Positions 34,684-44,610 of a stretch of DNA of 64,000 bases are shown here, piece by piece. The stretch spans positions 2,170,001-2,234,000 of the forward strand of contig OY730442.1 of NCBI GenBank assembly GCA_963422685.1, in the 5' to 3' direction. Position numbers and translations under genes: made by a program. Within the stretch, counting starts at the first letter, position 1, and each line of letters opens with the position of its first letter. The notes beneath the pieces were generated by a model. That model saw nothing but the letters and a program-made list of their open reading frames with translations. It searched no databases and was not told the origin of the DNA. The DNA comes from Spongiihabitans sp963422685 (GTDB lineage: Bacteria > Pseudomonadota > Gammaproteobacteria > Arenicellales > Poriferihabitantaceae).

Positions 34684-35556
34684 ATGACGAGTGCAAATTC
34701 TGCCGCGCGAACCCGGAACAGCAAACGGGCGACAGAAAAAGCGCCGATTAATAAACCGCCTCAAGAGCGTTTTCTCGAGATCAGAGGCTCTGTAAGTCGA
34801 AACGAAAGCATTGTTCTGGGCCTGCTCGGTGTTGTCGCATTTTTTGGAATTTGGGAGATCTGTCATTACCTGACGCCGCAATCCCAACAGAAATTCCTGC
34901 CCGGTGTGCAGCAGGTGGTTGGAAAAATTTATGGGCTGATACGTGATAAAGGCTATTTGGCGGATATTGGAAAGAGCGTATACCGGATTTATGTCAGTTT
35001 CTTTGCGGCCTGTTTGCTGGCCGTGCCGCTGGGTTTGCTCATGGGATGTTTCGTAAAACTCCGCGCCTTGATCAACCCTACTGTTGGAGGATTACGCTAT
35101 CTCCCGGCCGCTTCATTTGTACCATTGCTGCTGGTTTATTTTGGCCCTACTGATTTTGCCAAGCTGGCATTGCTGTTTCTGGGATGTGTGTTCTTTTTGA
35201 TCGCGCTCATTCTGGACAATGTACTTGCTGTGCCCAAGGAATTGATCGAATCTGCTCAAACCATGGGCGCTAACCGGACGCATATAGTGCTCAAAGTCGC
35301 GCTGCCGGCGGCGGCACCACAGATATTCGATTCGATGCGAAATATGATTGCCGTGTCCTGGACCTATCTGGTCATCGCGGAGATTGTTGCGGCCACCGAT
35401 GGAATCGGCGCAGTGATGATGCGCGCGGCGCGGTTTCTGCATGTGGACGTTATTATGTCCGGGATACTCACGATCGGAATACTGGGTGTCCTGACTGATA
35501 TTACATTTCGAATCGTGGCCCGATTTCTTTTTCCCCATGAATTTGCCCGGCACTGA
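34684..35556 (+). CDS. NitT/TauT-family ABC transporter permease
   Basis: The 290-residue permease has a charged cytoplasmic N-terminus (about 40 residues) and about six membrane helices. The EAA loop reads ELIESAQTMGANRTHIVLKV near residue 190. It resembles permeases of the SsuC/TauC/NMT1 group, which import sulfonates, nitrate, pyrimidine precursors and other small heterocycles. It opens a three-gene unit (permease, ATPase, binding protein) divergent from the monooxygenase operon, which suggests it brings in that enzyme's substrate. Confidence 0.9.
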   Translation: MTSANSAARTRNSKRATEKAPINKPPQERFLEIRGSVSRNESIVLGLLGVVAFFGIWEICHYLTPQSQQKFLPGVQQVVGKIYGLIRDKGYLADIGKSVYRIYVSFFAACLLAVPLGLLMGCFVKLRALINPTVGGLRYLPAASFVPLLLVYFGPTDFAKLALLFLGCVFFLIALILDNVLAVPKELIESAQTMGANRTHIVLKVALPAAAPQIFDSMRNMIAVSWTYLVIAEIVAATDGIGAVMMRAARFLHVDVIMSGILTIGILGVLTDITFRIVARFLFPHEFARH

Positions 35557-36415
35557 CATCCAAGTTGACATGACAAATTCAAATACTGTTAAAGCGGTCC
35601 GCAATACTGCGCTTGAACAGGGCCGTGTCGCTGGTGAACCTCCGATTCGCGCCAATCGCGTTACCAAGGAATACATCGGCGGAAAAATTGTTGCGCTGAA
35701 CGACGTCTCTGTGGATATGCGCGAGAACCAGGTAACCGCGCTTATCGGTCCGTCGGGATGCGGTAAAACTACTTTGCTGCGTTTGATGGCTGGCCTTGAA
35801 TATCCAACCCGGGGGCATGTACAGGTATACGGTCAGCCCATTTCAGGTCCCGGGCCGGAGCGCGGAATGGTTTTTCAGGCCTATACTTCTTTTCCGTGGT
35901 TAAACGTTTTAAAAAACGTGGAGCACGGCATGAAGATTCAGGGTGTACCAAAACATATAAGGAGAGAGCGGGCGGAATATTTTCTGAAACAAGTTCATCT
36001 CGACGAATTTTCGGAATCTTATCCCGCGCAACTTTCGGGCGGCATGAAACAGCGTGTGGCAATTGCCCGTGCGCTGGCACAGGACCCCCAACTGCTGTTG
36101 CTGGATGAACCTTTTGGCGCACTGGATGCACAGGTCACCTGGGAGATGGAAGAAATGATTATTGAAATCATCGAGAGCGAAAATAAAACCGTTATTCTCG
36201 TTACCCACGACATTCAGGAAGCCATTTACCTCGCCGACCGTATTATATTTTTCACCAAACAACCCGGGGAAATCAAAGCGGATATGGCGATGGAGTTTAA
36301 AGGCGGAAAACGATTTCCCAGAAAAGAGGAGTTACTGGCCGAGCCGGGATACGTGGAAATGGAAAAGCATCTTTATCGAATGATGAGGGAGGAAATACAG
36401 GGTCGCGTCAGCTAA
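35537..36415 (+). CDS. NitT/TauT-family ABC transporter ATPase
   Basis: The 292-residue ABC ATPase has Walker A GPSGCGKTT, Q-loop QAYTSFPW, signature LSGGMKQR, Walker B LLLLDEPFGALD and H-loop VTHDIQEA, typical of the SsuB/TauB group. The first ATG (35537) overlaps the permease gene by 20 bp. An in-frame ATG at 35570 is an alternative; neither has a strong ribosome site. The C-terminal 50 residues (about 240-292) form an extension after the core domain. Confidence 0.92.
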   Translation: MNLPGTDIQVDMTNSNTVKAVRNTALEQGRVAGEPPIRANRVTKEYIGGKIVALNDVSVDMRENQVTALIGPSGCGKTTLLRLMAGLEYPTRGHVQVYGQPISGPGPERGMVFQAYTSFPWLNVLKNVEHGMKIQGVPKHIRRERAEYFLKQVHLDEFSESYPAQLSGGMKQRVAIARALAQDPQLLLLDEPFGALDAQVTWEMEEMIIEIIESENKTVILVTHDIQEAIYLADRIIFFTKQPGEIKADMAMEFKGGKRFPRKEELLAEPGYVEMEKHLYRMMREEIQGRVS

Positions 36416-36462
36416 CACCATTACTAAACAATTAACCTTAACCAGCTACGGGAGAAAATCCA

Positions 36463-37563
36463 ATGAAATTTAAGACCAGACATACGAACAGGCAATCTCT
36501 ATGGCAGCAACTACGGCTGTTGGTATCAACAGCCGTACTCGGTGTGTTTTCAATACTTGTGTTAAACCCTGCAAATGCCCAGGAGACAATTCGGGTAGGT
36601 CACTTCAGTTGGCCGGGCTACGGGTTTCACTATGTTGCTGAAGCCAATAATTTAACCAGCCTGAAATTCGAAAATACCATTATTGAAGATCCGGTGCAGT
36701 TGTTTAGCCTGCTGGCAACGAATCAACTGGATGTAGTATTCAGCACGATTGAATTCGGCCCCATTGCGGCGGCTGAGAACATGGGATTTAAACTAATCAA
36801 CCTTTCCAATCTGGCGCATGGCTCCGACATGATTATTGTTCACCCGGATATCAAGGAAGCGGCTGATCTAAAAGGCAGGCAAGTCGCGATTCTTGAAGGC
36901 GGACTGTCCCATATTATGATGGGGATATGGCTTGAACAAAATGGCGTCAATGTGGATGAGGTCGAAATGGTCAATCTCGTTGCTGGTGACGCAGCGGCGG
37001 CCATGATGAGTGGTCAGGTTGCGGCCGCCGAGCTGTGGTCCCCATTTAATGCGCAAGTGCTTGCTGATCTGGAAGGTTCGCGTTTAGTAGCGGACTCATT
37101 CGATCCCTACTGGCTGGGAACCGCACTGATTGCCGATGGTATTTATATGTCCAGTGATTTTCTGGAAAACCGCCGCGTGACGGCAGTCAAGACTTTGCAG
37201 GCGATTTATGCCGGGGTGGAGCAGTGGAGATCCAATTCCGAAGCCTCCAATAAAATTATTGCTGCCGCAGTGGGTTTCTCGGTGGAAGACGTTTCCGCCA
37301 TTCTTGGAGACGGTTCGTTGACCAGAGTGGCGGCGGATAATGACCCGAAAGATGGCGAACTATATATGTACAGCCTGGAAGACACCGCCCGATTTTGCGG
37401 TGTGGCCGATGGCGACCCGCCCTTCGGTCAAGCAAACGGTCAGCTCAGAGAACACTGGGAGCTGACCAATGACTGGTGGATAAAGTTTGGTTTTATCACT
37501 CGCCGCGGTGATTATGCTGCTGGTACCGATTGCGAGCTGGTTAGAGAGGCGCTGAATGGATAG
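36463..37563 (+). CDS. NitT/TauT-family periplasmic substrate-binding protein
   Basis: The 366-residue protein has a Sec signal peptide ending about residue 39 (NPANA before QETIRVG). It then shows the NMT1/TauA-like type II binding fold (DPVQLFSLLATNQLDVVFST, GRQVAILEGGLSH). It is preceded by GGGAG 8 nt before the ATG. It delivers substrate to the permease and ATPase encoded upstream. Two cysteines near the C-terminus (FCGVADG, TDCELV) could form a disulfide. The ligand is unknown; relatives bind sulfonates, nitrate, HMP or other small heterocycles. Confidence 0.9.
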   Translation: MKFKTRHTNRQSLWQQLRLLVSTAVLGVFSILVLNPANAQETIRVGHFSWPGYGFHYVAEANNLTSLKFENTIIEDPVQLFSLLATNQLDVVFSTIEFGPIAAAENMGFKLINLSNLAHGSDMIIVHPDIKEAADLKGRQVAILEGGLSHIMMGIWLEQNGVNVDEVEMVNLVAGDAAAAMMSGQVAAAELWSPFNAQVLADLEGSRLVADSFDPYWLGTALIADGIYMSSDFLENRRVTAVKTLQAIYAGVEQWRSNSEASNKIIAAAVGFSVEDVSAILGDGSLTRVAADNDPKDGELYMYSLEDTARFCGVADGDPPFGQANGQLREHWELTNDWWIKFGFITRRGDYAAGTDCELVREALNG

Positions 37564-38386
37564 GCGGCCATCCATAAAATCAAGTTGAAGGTGTTGCCAT
37601 GCCGCCCCTTTGATTCTGGCAAATGCAAATATTGTTATTCGTGGGTTGGCTGGTTTGGTTGGCACCCTGCATCGCGCCAAGAGCAATAAATCATTGATTG
37701 TGTTGTTGACCGTGGTTCTGGCTGCGATTGTTTGCTTTTATGGTGCGAGTCATGTGCGAAAGGGGATGAGTTGGTGTTACTGGAAGTCGGTCTGATGAAC
37801 GCCATTTGTGGCCCCTCCTCAACTGGGCGAACGGTCACGGAGCGGACCGGCACCAGGTTCACCCAGGGCCGGTCCGACCATGTTCATCCCCCAGCACTTC
37901 ACGATATCATCATCCAGGGTGGCGCAGGTGCGCCAATCACCCACCACAATCTACTTGGCAAAGTGCCTGTCCCCGAGGCACAGAATCTTGACAAGTCTTT
38001 TCACGTCTTTTCTCATTATGCGCTCAAAATGGTATCAGTCTCTGTAACGCCGCTAAGGCTTTACCGGTCTTTTCCCGTGTTACCGATCTTGTTTGCAAGA
38101 GCTTGTGAATTATCCCTTGCAAGGTGATACTGGATTTACTAGACTAGGTGGTATGGATGAGGTAATCACAAAATTTGTAGATGCAAATTTCACTGACCAG
38201 GGCAGTCCTGGTACAGTTGCCTTATCCCTGCTCCTGCCTGCTCTACTGCTGCGCCCCTAGGCGCATAAAAATAATACCCTTACCCGTTTAGTACACTTTG
38301 ATTTCTGCCTGCAAGGCAGAACGCCGGCATATTTGTCCGGTAGAGCACATAATATTCGCAAAATATTTAAATATACAGGCAAGACA
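37564..38386. other. Gene-free region upstream of leuA, with one strong hairpin
   Basis: No frame here resembles a known protein. A perfect 8-bp inverted repeat CGGACCGG (37843-37850) / CCGGTCCG (37869-37876) encloses an 18-bp loop. It has no T tract and its role is unclear; it may be an insertion-element or recombination relic. Confidence 0.4.
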
Positions 38387-39933
38387 ATGAAAGAGAAATT
38401 AGTCATTTTTGATACGACGTTAAGAGACGGCGAGCAGAGTCCGGGGGCATCCATGACCCAGGAAGAAAAAATACGTATCGCGCGTTTGTTGGAAAAAATG
38501 AGAGTGGATGTCATCGAAGCCGGATTCCCCGCCGCAAGCCCAGGGGATTTTAATGCGGTAAAGGTAATTTCAGGGATGGTTAAGGACAGCACCGTTTGCG
38601 GGCTGGCCAGGGCCAATTCCAACGATGTGGAAAAAGCGGGCGAAGCGCTGAAACCTGCGCGGTCGGCGCGAATCCACACATTTATTGCGACCTCGCCGAT
38701 TCACATGGCGCGCAAGTTGCGTATGCAGCCAGATGAAGTTGTCGGGCACGCCGTTGCTGCGATCAAGCAGGCCAGAAGATATACCGATAACGTTGAGTTT
38801 TCCCCTGAAGATGCCGGGCGTTCGGAGCTTGATTTTCTGTGCAGAATTATTGAGCAGGCAATTAAAGCGGGGGCACGCACGATTAACATACCCGATACGG
38901 TTGGTTATAACCTGCCGTCGCAATTTGGCGGTTTGATATTCGATTTGCTGGAGAAAATTCCCAATTCAGACCAGGCGATTTTTTCTGTGCATTGCCATAA
39001 CGACCTTGGCCTGGCCGTTGCCAACTCACTGGCTGCGGTGATGCAGGGCGCCCGCCAGGTGGAATGTACGGTCAATGGTTTGGGGGAGCGCGCCGGCAAT
39101 GCCTCGCTTGAAGAAATCGTCATGGCGGTACGCACTCGGCAGGATCAATTCGATTGCGATACCGATATTGACACGACACAAATTGTCCCGGCCAGCAGAC
39201 TGGTTTCCAGTATTACCGGATTTCCGGTACAGCCAAACAAGGCCATAGTCGGCGCCAATGCGTTTGCCCACGAGGCCGGAATACACCAGGATGGCGTTAT
39301 TAAAGCCAGAGAAACCTATGAAATTATGCGCGCAGAAGATGTCGGCTGGGGCTCGAATCGTATGGTTCTGGGCAAGCATTCGGGTAGAAATGCGTTTGGG
39401 CAAAGATTGAAGCAGCTCGGATTTGAATTTGATTCAGATGAAAATCTCAATCAGGCGTTTGCGCGTTTTAAGGATATGGCCGACAAAAGCATGAAATTTT
39501 CGACCAGGATTTGCAGGCCCTGGTGACGGAGTCGGGCCATATATCCGGGAACCAACGCTTTGTCCTCAAGCATATTCAAACCCGTTCCGAGACCAGCCAA
39601 ACCCCTCATGCCAAAGTAATCATGGAAGTTGACGGCATTGAGGTCACAGCACGGGAAGCGGGTAATGGCGCAGTGGACGCCACGTTCAGGGCCATCGAGA
39701 AAATCATCGAATCGGGAAGCCGGTTACAATTGTATTCCGTCAATAGCATTACTGGCGGGACAGATGCACAGGGCGAGGTCAGTGTGCGTCTGGAAAAGGA
39801 TGGTGATATCGTAAATGGGCACGGCGCCGATTTGGATATCATCATTGCTTCCGCAAAATCCTATATCAATGCCTTGAATAAACTTTACAATACCGAAATC
39901 AGAACCCATCCCCAACTCGCCAGGGCTATTTGA
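38387..39933 (+). CDS. leuA: 2-isopropylmalate synthase, interrupted by a one-base frameshift
   Basis: LeuA condenses acetyl-CoA with 2-oxoisovalerate, the first step of leucine synthesis. The catalytic TIM barrel is intact (FDTTLRDGEQSPGASM, metal motif HCHNDLG, HEAGIHQDG). At about 39487 the frame breaks: GCC GAC AAA AGC would need one more A to continue as DKKHEIFDQDLQALV. The rest, including the leucine-sensing domain (VDGIEVTAREAGNGAVDATF), is intact in the next frame to 39933. Joined, the protein would be about 515 residues, the normal length. The missing base lies in an A run, so a sequencing error, a recent mutation or slippage are all possible. The first frame alone stops at 39526. 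Confidence 0.9.
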
Positions 39934-39941
39934 ATCGGAGC

Positions 39942-40685
39942 ATGACGCATCTTGATAACCGCCGGCTTGAGATGCTCGAAAAGATGGGCATTGATGTCTG
40001 GCGGTTGCGGGATAAACCGGCGCAACAAAATGCCGCTGCGGTGACGGAATTGACGGATGTTGCAGATGAACCGGGTGGAGGCCGGGCGCAAATCCTGCCA
40101 AGTCCCGGGCAAAGTCCGTTGACTCTGGATGAAATCGCAGCGCAAATCAACCAATGCCAAAAGTGCCCTCTGCACAGCACCAGAATAAAAGCGGTGCCCG
40201 GTGCGGGCAACCCGGACTCGGATTGGATGTTTGTGGGTGAAGCGCCGGGCCAGAATGAAGATCAGCGTGGCGAGCCGTTTGTGGGCCGGGCCGGGCAATT
40301 ATTGGACGCCATGATCGCCGCACTGCAAATGCAACGGTCTGAAGTTTTTATCGCCAATGTGATCAAGTGCCGACCGCCGCAAAATCGCGACCCGTATCCC
40401 CGGGAGGTGGCTGAATGTGAGCCGTATTTGCACCGGCAACTGGAATTGGTCAGGCCGAAAATAATCGTTGCTCTGGGACGAATCAGCGCCCAGGCATTAC
40501 TCAAATCCAGTCAATCTCTCGGCAATCTGCGGGGAAAAGTGTATCGGTATGGGCCGTCAAACACTCCGCTGGTGATCACCTATCATCCCGCATATTTGCT
40601 CCGAAGTCCCCAACAAAAAGCGAAGTCATGGCAGGACCTGCTATTGGCAAAGTCGGTGGTTTCAGGTCAATCATTGAGTGAATGA
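39942..40685 (+). CDS. Family 4 uracil-DNA glycosylase (iron-sulfur type)
   Basis: From ATG 39942 the protein has 247 residues. An N-terminal variable region (about 1-65) precedes the UDG-4 domain. That domain has cluster cysteines in CQKCPLH and further ones in IKCRPPQNRD and AECEPYL, motif A GEAPGQNEDQRGEPFVGRAG, and motif B HPAYLLR. The enzyme removes uracil from DNA and holds a [4Fe-4S] cluster. The start chosen has CGGAG upstream; an in-frame codon four triplets earlier is less likely. Confidence 0.9.
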   Translation: MTHLDNRRLEMLEKMGIDVWRLRDKPAQQNAAAVTELTDVADEPGGGRAQILPSPGQSPLTLDEIAAQINQCQKCPLHSTRIKAVPGAGNPDSDWMFVGEAPGQNEDQRGEPFVGRAGQLLDAMIAALQMQRSEVFIANVIKCRPPQNRDPYPREVAECEPYLHRQLELVRPKIIVALGRISAQALLKSSQSLGNLRGKVYRYGPSNTPLVITYHPAYLLRSPQQKAKSWQDLLLAKSVVSGQSLSE

Positions 40686-41130
40686 CCCTGGCTTGCAGGC
40701 GGTTTTACGGCGGTTGAGGTTATCGGCCGGCGATGTTTCTGAAATCAATGTTTGTATTCATAATTCTTCCTCGCAAGTTAAAGAAATATTCTTTGGCGAC
40801 GCAGCCTATTGCTGGATAACTTGTGCCACACCAGTCGCTTACCATGATGGCTTTTGTACCATTTTTACAAACGCGATTGGCCTCTATATATACTTTGTCC
40901 ATTGAAGGCCATGACTTTACCTCTCCGAGGGAAAATCATGGATTTATAACTAGGTTTGCGACAGCCCTAACCTTGATTCTAGAATCCCCCATATCTATTG
41001 CGCTTATGGACTCCAGAATATTAGAAACACATCCAGTTAAGTAAATGCTATTGCAACTATCATTAGGTTTTTCATTACAATTCTTCCTCTAAACGTTTCG
41101 CTGACCGAGGTCAATCCAATCCGGTTATGC
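40686..41130. other. Region without a recognisable intact gene
   Basis: A 75-codon open frame at 40678-40905 overlaps the end of the UDG gene and matches no family convincingly. The remaining sequence is AT-rich and holds no clear signals. A decayed small gene is possible. Confidence 0.35.
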
Positions 41131-42609
41131 TCAGGACGAACGGCCGATAATTATCTGTTGACCTGGATGCAGCAGGGTTTTTTTGGTCAACCCGTTCCAG
41201 CGAAGCAGTTTTGTTAAGGACATGCCAAAGTCCTGAGAAAGTTTCCACAGCGTATCCCCGGATTTTATGGTATAAATTTTGTCGCCATCCTGTATCCTGA
41301 TATCGCTGCCGGCGGCCTTTGCATACCGATAATGCCCGGTGCCCAGGGGTATTTTCAGTTCTTGACCGGGTTGTATTAAAGTGGAAGAAAGCTGATTAAC
41401 GGCGGCGATTGACTCTACTGTAACGCCGTGTTTACGCGCTATTTGCCCGAGGTATTCGCCTTTTCTGACTTGATGTCTGGCCCAGCGCATGCGCTGTTGC
41501 AGCGTCAGATTGTTCAGGTCGGCCAGCAGGGTGTCCGCATATTCCACCGGGACGACAATAGTATGCGGCCCGGTTGGCGGGGTCACACCCCGCTTATAGC
41601 CGGAATTTAATGAATGCAGTTGCTTTGCGGGGACGGGAATCAAGGAAGCCGCAACGCTTAGGTCGGTTTGTATGCGTGCATCTATGACGGCAAGTGTGGG
41701 CCGGTTGGGGATTGAGGATAGCGCAATCCCGTATTTTTGCGGATCATTGATGATGTTTCGAATCGCCAATAATTTTGGCACATACTGTTGCGTCTCGCGG
41801 GGCAGGGCGAGGGACCAATAATCTGTGGGTTTATGGGCGGCGCGATTTCTGCGGATCTGTTTGCGAATATTCCCTTCGCCAGCATTGTATCCGGCTAATG
41901 CCAACAGCCAGTCACCATCAAATTCCCGTGATAAATATTCCAGATAATCCAGCGCCGCCCGGGTTGATTGCACCATGTCGCGCCGACCATCCATCCACCA
42001 ATCCTGCCGCAGGCCGAATCGCCTTCCAGTGGCGCTAATCATTTGCCACAGACCGACCGCATTGGAGCGTGAGGTTGCCTCGTGTCTGAATGCGCTCTCA
42101 ATGGCAGGAAGCAGGGCGATTTCTGCCGGCATTGCTCTTTTTTCCACTTCATCCGCAATAAACGGCAGCAGCCAGTACGCCCGTGCGGCCAATCTTTTGA
42201 AGTATTTGGGATGCCTTGCGTACCATCGTTCAAATTTTTCCACCGCTGGTTGGTGGTTTTCGGAATATTCGAGTCGAAAGTTTTTTCTCAAGTGCTGCCA
42301 CAGGTCCGGGTCAGGTGCAGCTATCCCGGCCCGGTTCATTGCGGGTAATTCATTTTCCCCTGGCATTGTGCGACCGGAAGCATCCATTGTCCGATTTTTT
42401 TCAGTTTTTAGCGCTGCGGGCAGGATTGCAGCCGTTTTATTGCTGTGCGCAGTGGATGAAAGTTCCGGCGTACCCGTCTGATCTATTGGCCCGGGATTTT
42501 GCCTGCCCGAGGTTTCCTGCTCAATGGATGAGAATGCACATCCCCCTGTCTGAACAACAAGGAATGCACATACAGCGATTAGCAGGCCAGATTGGAAATG
42601 GGTTTTCAT
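41131..42609 (-). CDS. mltD: Membrane-bound lytic murein transglycosylase D
   Basis: From ATG 42609 the 492-residue lipoprotein starts MKTHFQSGLL and has a lipobox VQTGGC. An SLT-type transglycosylase domain follows (catalytic glutamate in LPAIESAFRHEA; SNAVGLWQM; LALAGYNAGEGN). Two C-terminal LysM repeats end the protein (RKGEYLGQIARKHGV and KSGDTLWKLSQDFGM). It cleaves peptidoglycan at the outer membrane. A longer frame to 42675 would place 22 residues before the signal peptide and is unlikely. Confidence 0.94.
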   Translation of the reverse strand: MKTHFQSGLLIAVCAFLVVQTGGCAFSSIEQETSGRQNPGPIDQTGTPELSSTAHSNKTAAILPAALKTEKNRTMDASGRTMPGENELPAMNRAGIAAPDPDLWQHLRKNFRLEYSENHQPAVEKFERWYARHPKYFKRLAARAYWLLPFIADEVEKRAMPAEIALLPAIESAFRHEATSRSNAVGLWQMISATGRRFGLRQDWWMDGRRDMVQSTRAALDYLEYLSREFDGDWLLALAGYNAGEGNIRKQIRRNRAAHKPTDYWSLALPRETQQYVPKLLAIRNIINDPQKYGIALSSIPNRPTLAVIDARIQTDLSVAASLIPVPAKQLHSLNSGYKRGVTPPTGPHTIVVPVEYADTLLADLNNLTLQQRMRWARHQVRKGEYLGQIARKHGVTVESIAAVNQLSSTLIQPGQELKIPLGTGHYRYAKAAGSDIRIQDGDKIYTIKSGDTLWKLSQDFGMSLTKLLRWNGLTKKTLLHPGQQIIIGRSS

Positions 42610-42734
42610 CGTGTCCACACTACGCAAATGGTTAATATTCGAACCAACCGGTACAGGCAGATAGAAATTGATCATGTATGAACTTCAGGCGTTACATTAT
42701 AATCACTGCAAACACACACTCATAGAGGCTTTGT

Positions 42735-43712
42735 ATGAGAAACCCTGTAAAAGTTGCGGTGACGGGCGCCGCCGGTAATATTTCCTATGCGCTGCTATTC
42801 AGGATTGCAGCCGGAGATATGCTGGGCAAGGATCAGCCGGTGATATTACAGCTTTTGGAGATTCCACCGGCGATGGATGCACTCAAGGGTGTGGTGATGG
42901 AGCTGAATGACTGCGCGTTTCCACTGGTTGCAGGTCTGACCGCAACGGACAACCCGGACATTGCCTTTGCGGGCGCGGATTACGCCCTGCTGGTCGGTTC
43001 AAAGCCGCGTGGTCCGGGCATGGAGCGGGGTGATTTGCTGCGCGACAATGGAAAAATATTTTCGGTCCAGGGTAAATCGCTTAATCACTGCGCATCCCGG
43101 GCCGTCAGGGTTTTGGTGGTCGGCAATCCGGCCAATACCAATGCGCTGATTGCCGCTGCAAACGCACCGGATTTGCACCATTCACAATTTACCGCGATGA
43201 CCCGGCTGGATCACAACCGGGCCAAATCCCGGCTGGCGGAAAAGCTTGGCGCCCATCATGCGCAGATTAATCGTATGACCATTTGGGGCAATCACTCGGC
43301 AACCCAATACCCGGATATTACCAATGCAACCGTTGACGGAAAACCGGTGAGCGGCATGGTTGATCAACCATGGCTGGAAGATGAATTTATTCCCACCGTT
43401 CAGCAGCGCGGTGCAGCGATAATAAAAGCACGAGGCGCATCAAGTGCCGCATCGGCCGGGTCGGCGGCGGTTGACCACATGCGCGATTGGGTGTTGGGCA
43501 CGCCTGATGGCGACTGGGTAAGCATGGGTATTCCATCGGATGGAAGTTACGGTATCGAGCAGGGACTGATGTATTCGTTTCCAGTGACTTGCAGGAATGG
43601 CCGTATCGAAATTGTCCAGGGGCTTGAGGTCAGTGATTTCAGCCGCCAGCAGATGATGATTACGGAACAAGAGCTCCGACAGGAAAAACATGCGGTTGAG
43701 GCGCTGATCTAA
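42735..43712 (+). CDS. mdh: Malate dehydrogenase
   Basis: The 325-residue NAD-dependent malate dehydrogenase is of the cytosolic-type (LDH/MDH) group. It has the nucleotide fold VTGAAGNISYALLFRIA, LLVGSKPRGPGMERGDLL with substrate arginines, VVGNPANTNALIA, and the catalytic histidine in IWGNHSATQYPD. It interconverts malate and oxaloacetate in the TCA cycle. The gene is divergent from mltD. Confidence 0.96.
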   Translation: MRNPVKVAVTGAAGNISYALLFRIAAGDMLGKDQPVILQLLEIPPAMDALKGVVMELNDCAFPLVAGLTATDNPDIAFAGADYALLVGSKPRGPGMERGDLLRDNGKIFSVQGKSLNHCASRAVRVLVVGNPANTNALIAAANAPDLHHSQFTAMTRLDHNRAKSRLAEKLGAHHAQINRMTIWGNHSATQYPDITNATVDGKPVSGMVDQPWLEDEFIPTVQQRGAAIIKARGASSAASAGSAAVDHMRDWVLGTPDGDWVSMGIPSDGSYGIEQGLMYSFPVTCRNGRIEIVQGLEVSDFSRQQMMITEQELRQEKHAVEALI

Positions 43713-43758
43713 AGTCGATTCCGGGTCAATCCGGTAAACGGATTTTGGCGCACAGGAA

Positions 43759-44610
43759 TTGGATATCGACGTAGTCATTCCCACTTTCAATCGCGCCGAC
43801 CGGGTTGTTCGCGCGATCGAATCGGTGTTTGGTCAAAGTTATCCGATACGCAGTGTAATTGTGGTGGACGACGGCTCCACTGATAACACAAAGGAAATCA
43901 TATCCACAAAGTTTCCGGCGGTCAGGTTAATTTCCCAGGCCAATAAAGGGGTAAGCGCTGCCAGGAACGCCGGGGTCAGGGCGGCAACTTCTGCATGGAT
44001 CGCTTTTCTGGATTCCGATGATGAATGGCTGGCGCCCAAGCTGACCCGGCAGGTTGCGGCGCTGGCGCAATGCCGGGCGCATCAACCGGAATATGAAGTG
44101 TGCCATACCGACGAGATCTGGATGCGTAATGGCAGGCGGGTAAACCCCATGAACAAACACGCCAAGCCCAATGGCTGGATCTTCGAGCAATGCCTGCCGT
44201 TATGCTGCGTATCACCTTCTTCCATTTTGTTAAAAACCCGACTGCTGCACAGCGTAGGGCTGTTTGATGAATCCTTGCCCGCTTGCGAAGATTATGATCT
44301 GTGGTTACGGCTGTTTTCTCGGGTGCCGGCCTTGCTTGTGGCGGAAAAATTACTGATTAAATATGGCGGCCATGAGGATCAACTGTCCAAAAAGTACCGG
44401 GGCATGGATCGCTTTCGGGTGCGCTCGCTCATTCAACTGCTGGAGCAGAATGGGTTAAGTCAACATCATCGGCAGGCTGCGCGGGATATGTTGTTGCAAA
44501 AACTCAATGTTTTGATGCGTGGATACGCAAAGCGGGGAAACCTCAGGCAACTATGCCATTATAAAAAACTGTACGGGCAGTGGGGAGACAGATCGTGTTG
44601 CATATCATAA
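43759..44610 (+). CDS. Family 2 glycosyltransferase
   Basis: The 283-residue GT-A enzyme has DVVIPTFNRADRVVRAIESV at the N-terminus, the nucleotide-sugar motif VVDDGSTDNT, SAARNAGV, and the DxD-like FLDSDDEW. SLPACEDYDLWLRL lies near residue 175. It transfers a sugar onto an unknown acceptor. The frame starts with TTG (43759) preceded by CAGGAA. It overlaps the nucleosidase gene by 16 bp. Confidence 0.88.
   Translation: MDIDVVIPTFNRADRVVRAIESVFGQSYPIRSVIVVDDGSTDNTKEIISTKFPAVRLISQANKGVSAARNAGVRAATSAWIAFLDSDDEWLAPKLTRQVAALAQCRAHQPEYEVCHTDEIWMRNGRRVNPMNKHAKPNGWIFEQCLPLCCVSPSSILLKTRLLHSVGLFDESLPACEDYDLWLRLFSRVPALLVAEKLLIKYGGHEDQLSKKYRGMDRFRVRSLIQLLEQNGLSQHHRQAARDMLLQKLNVLMRGYAKRGNLRQLCHYKKLYGQWGDRSCCIS

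Noticed and set aside
37635..37862. A 75-codon minus-strand frame downstream of the binding-protein gene
   Set aside because: Low-complexity composition, no start signal and no recognisable motif.
40678..40905. A small acetyltransferase (RimI) gene after the UDG gene
   Set aside because: Only a short TNAIGLY-like stretch fits; the rest of the 75-codon frame shows no GNAT pattern.
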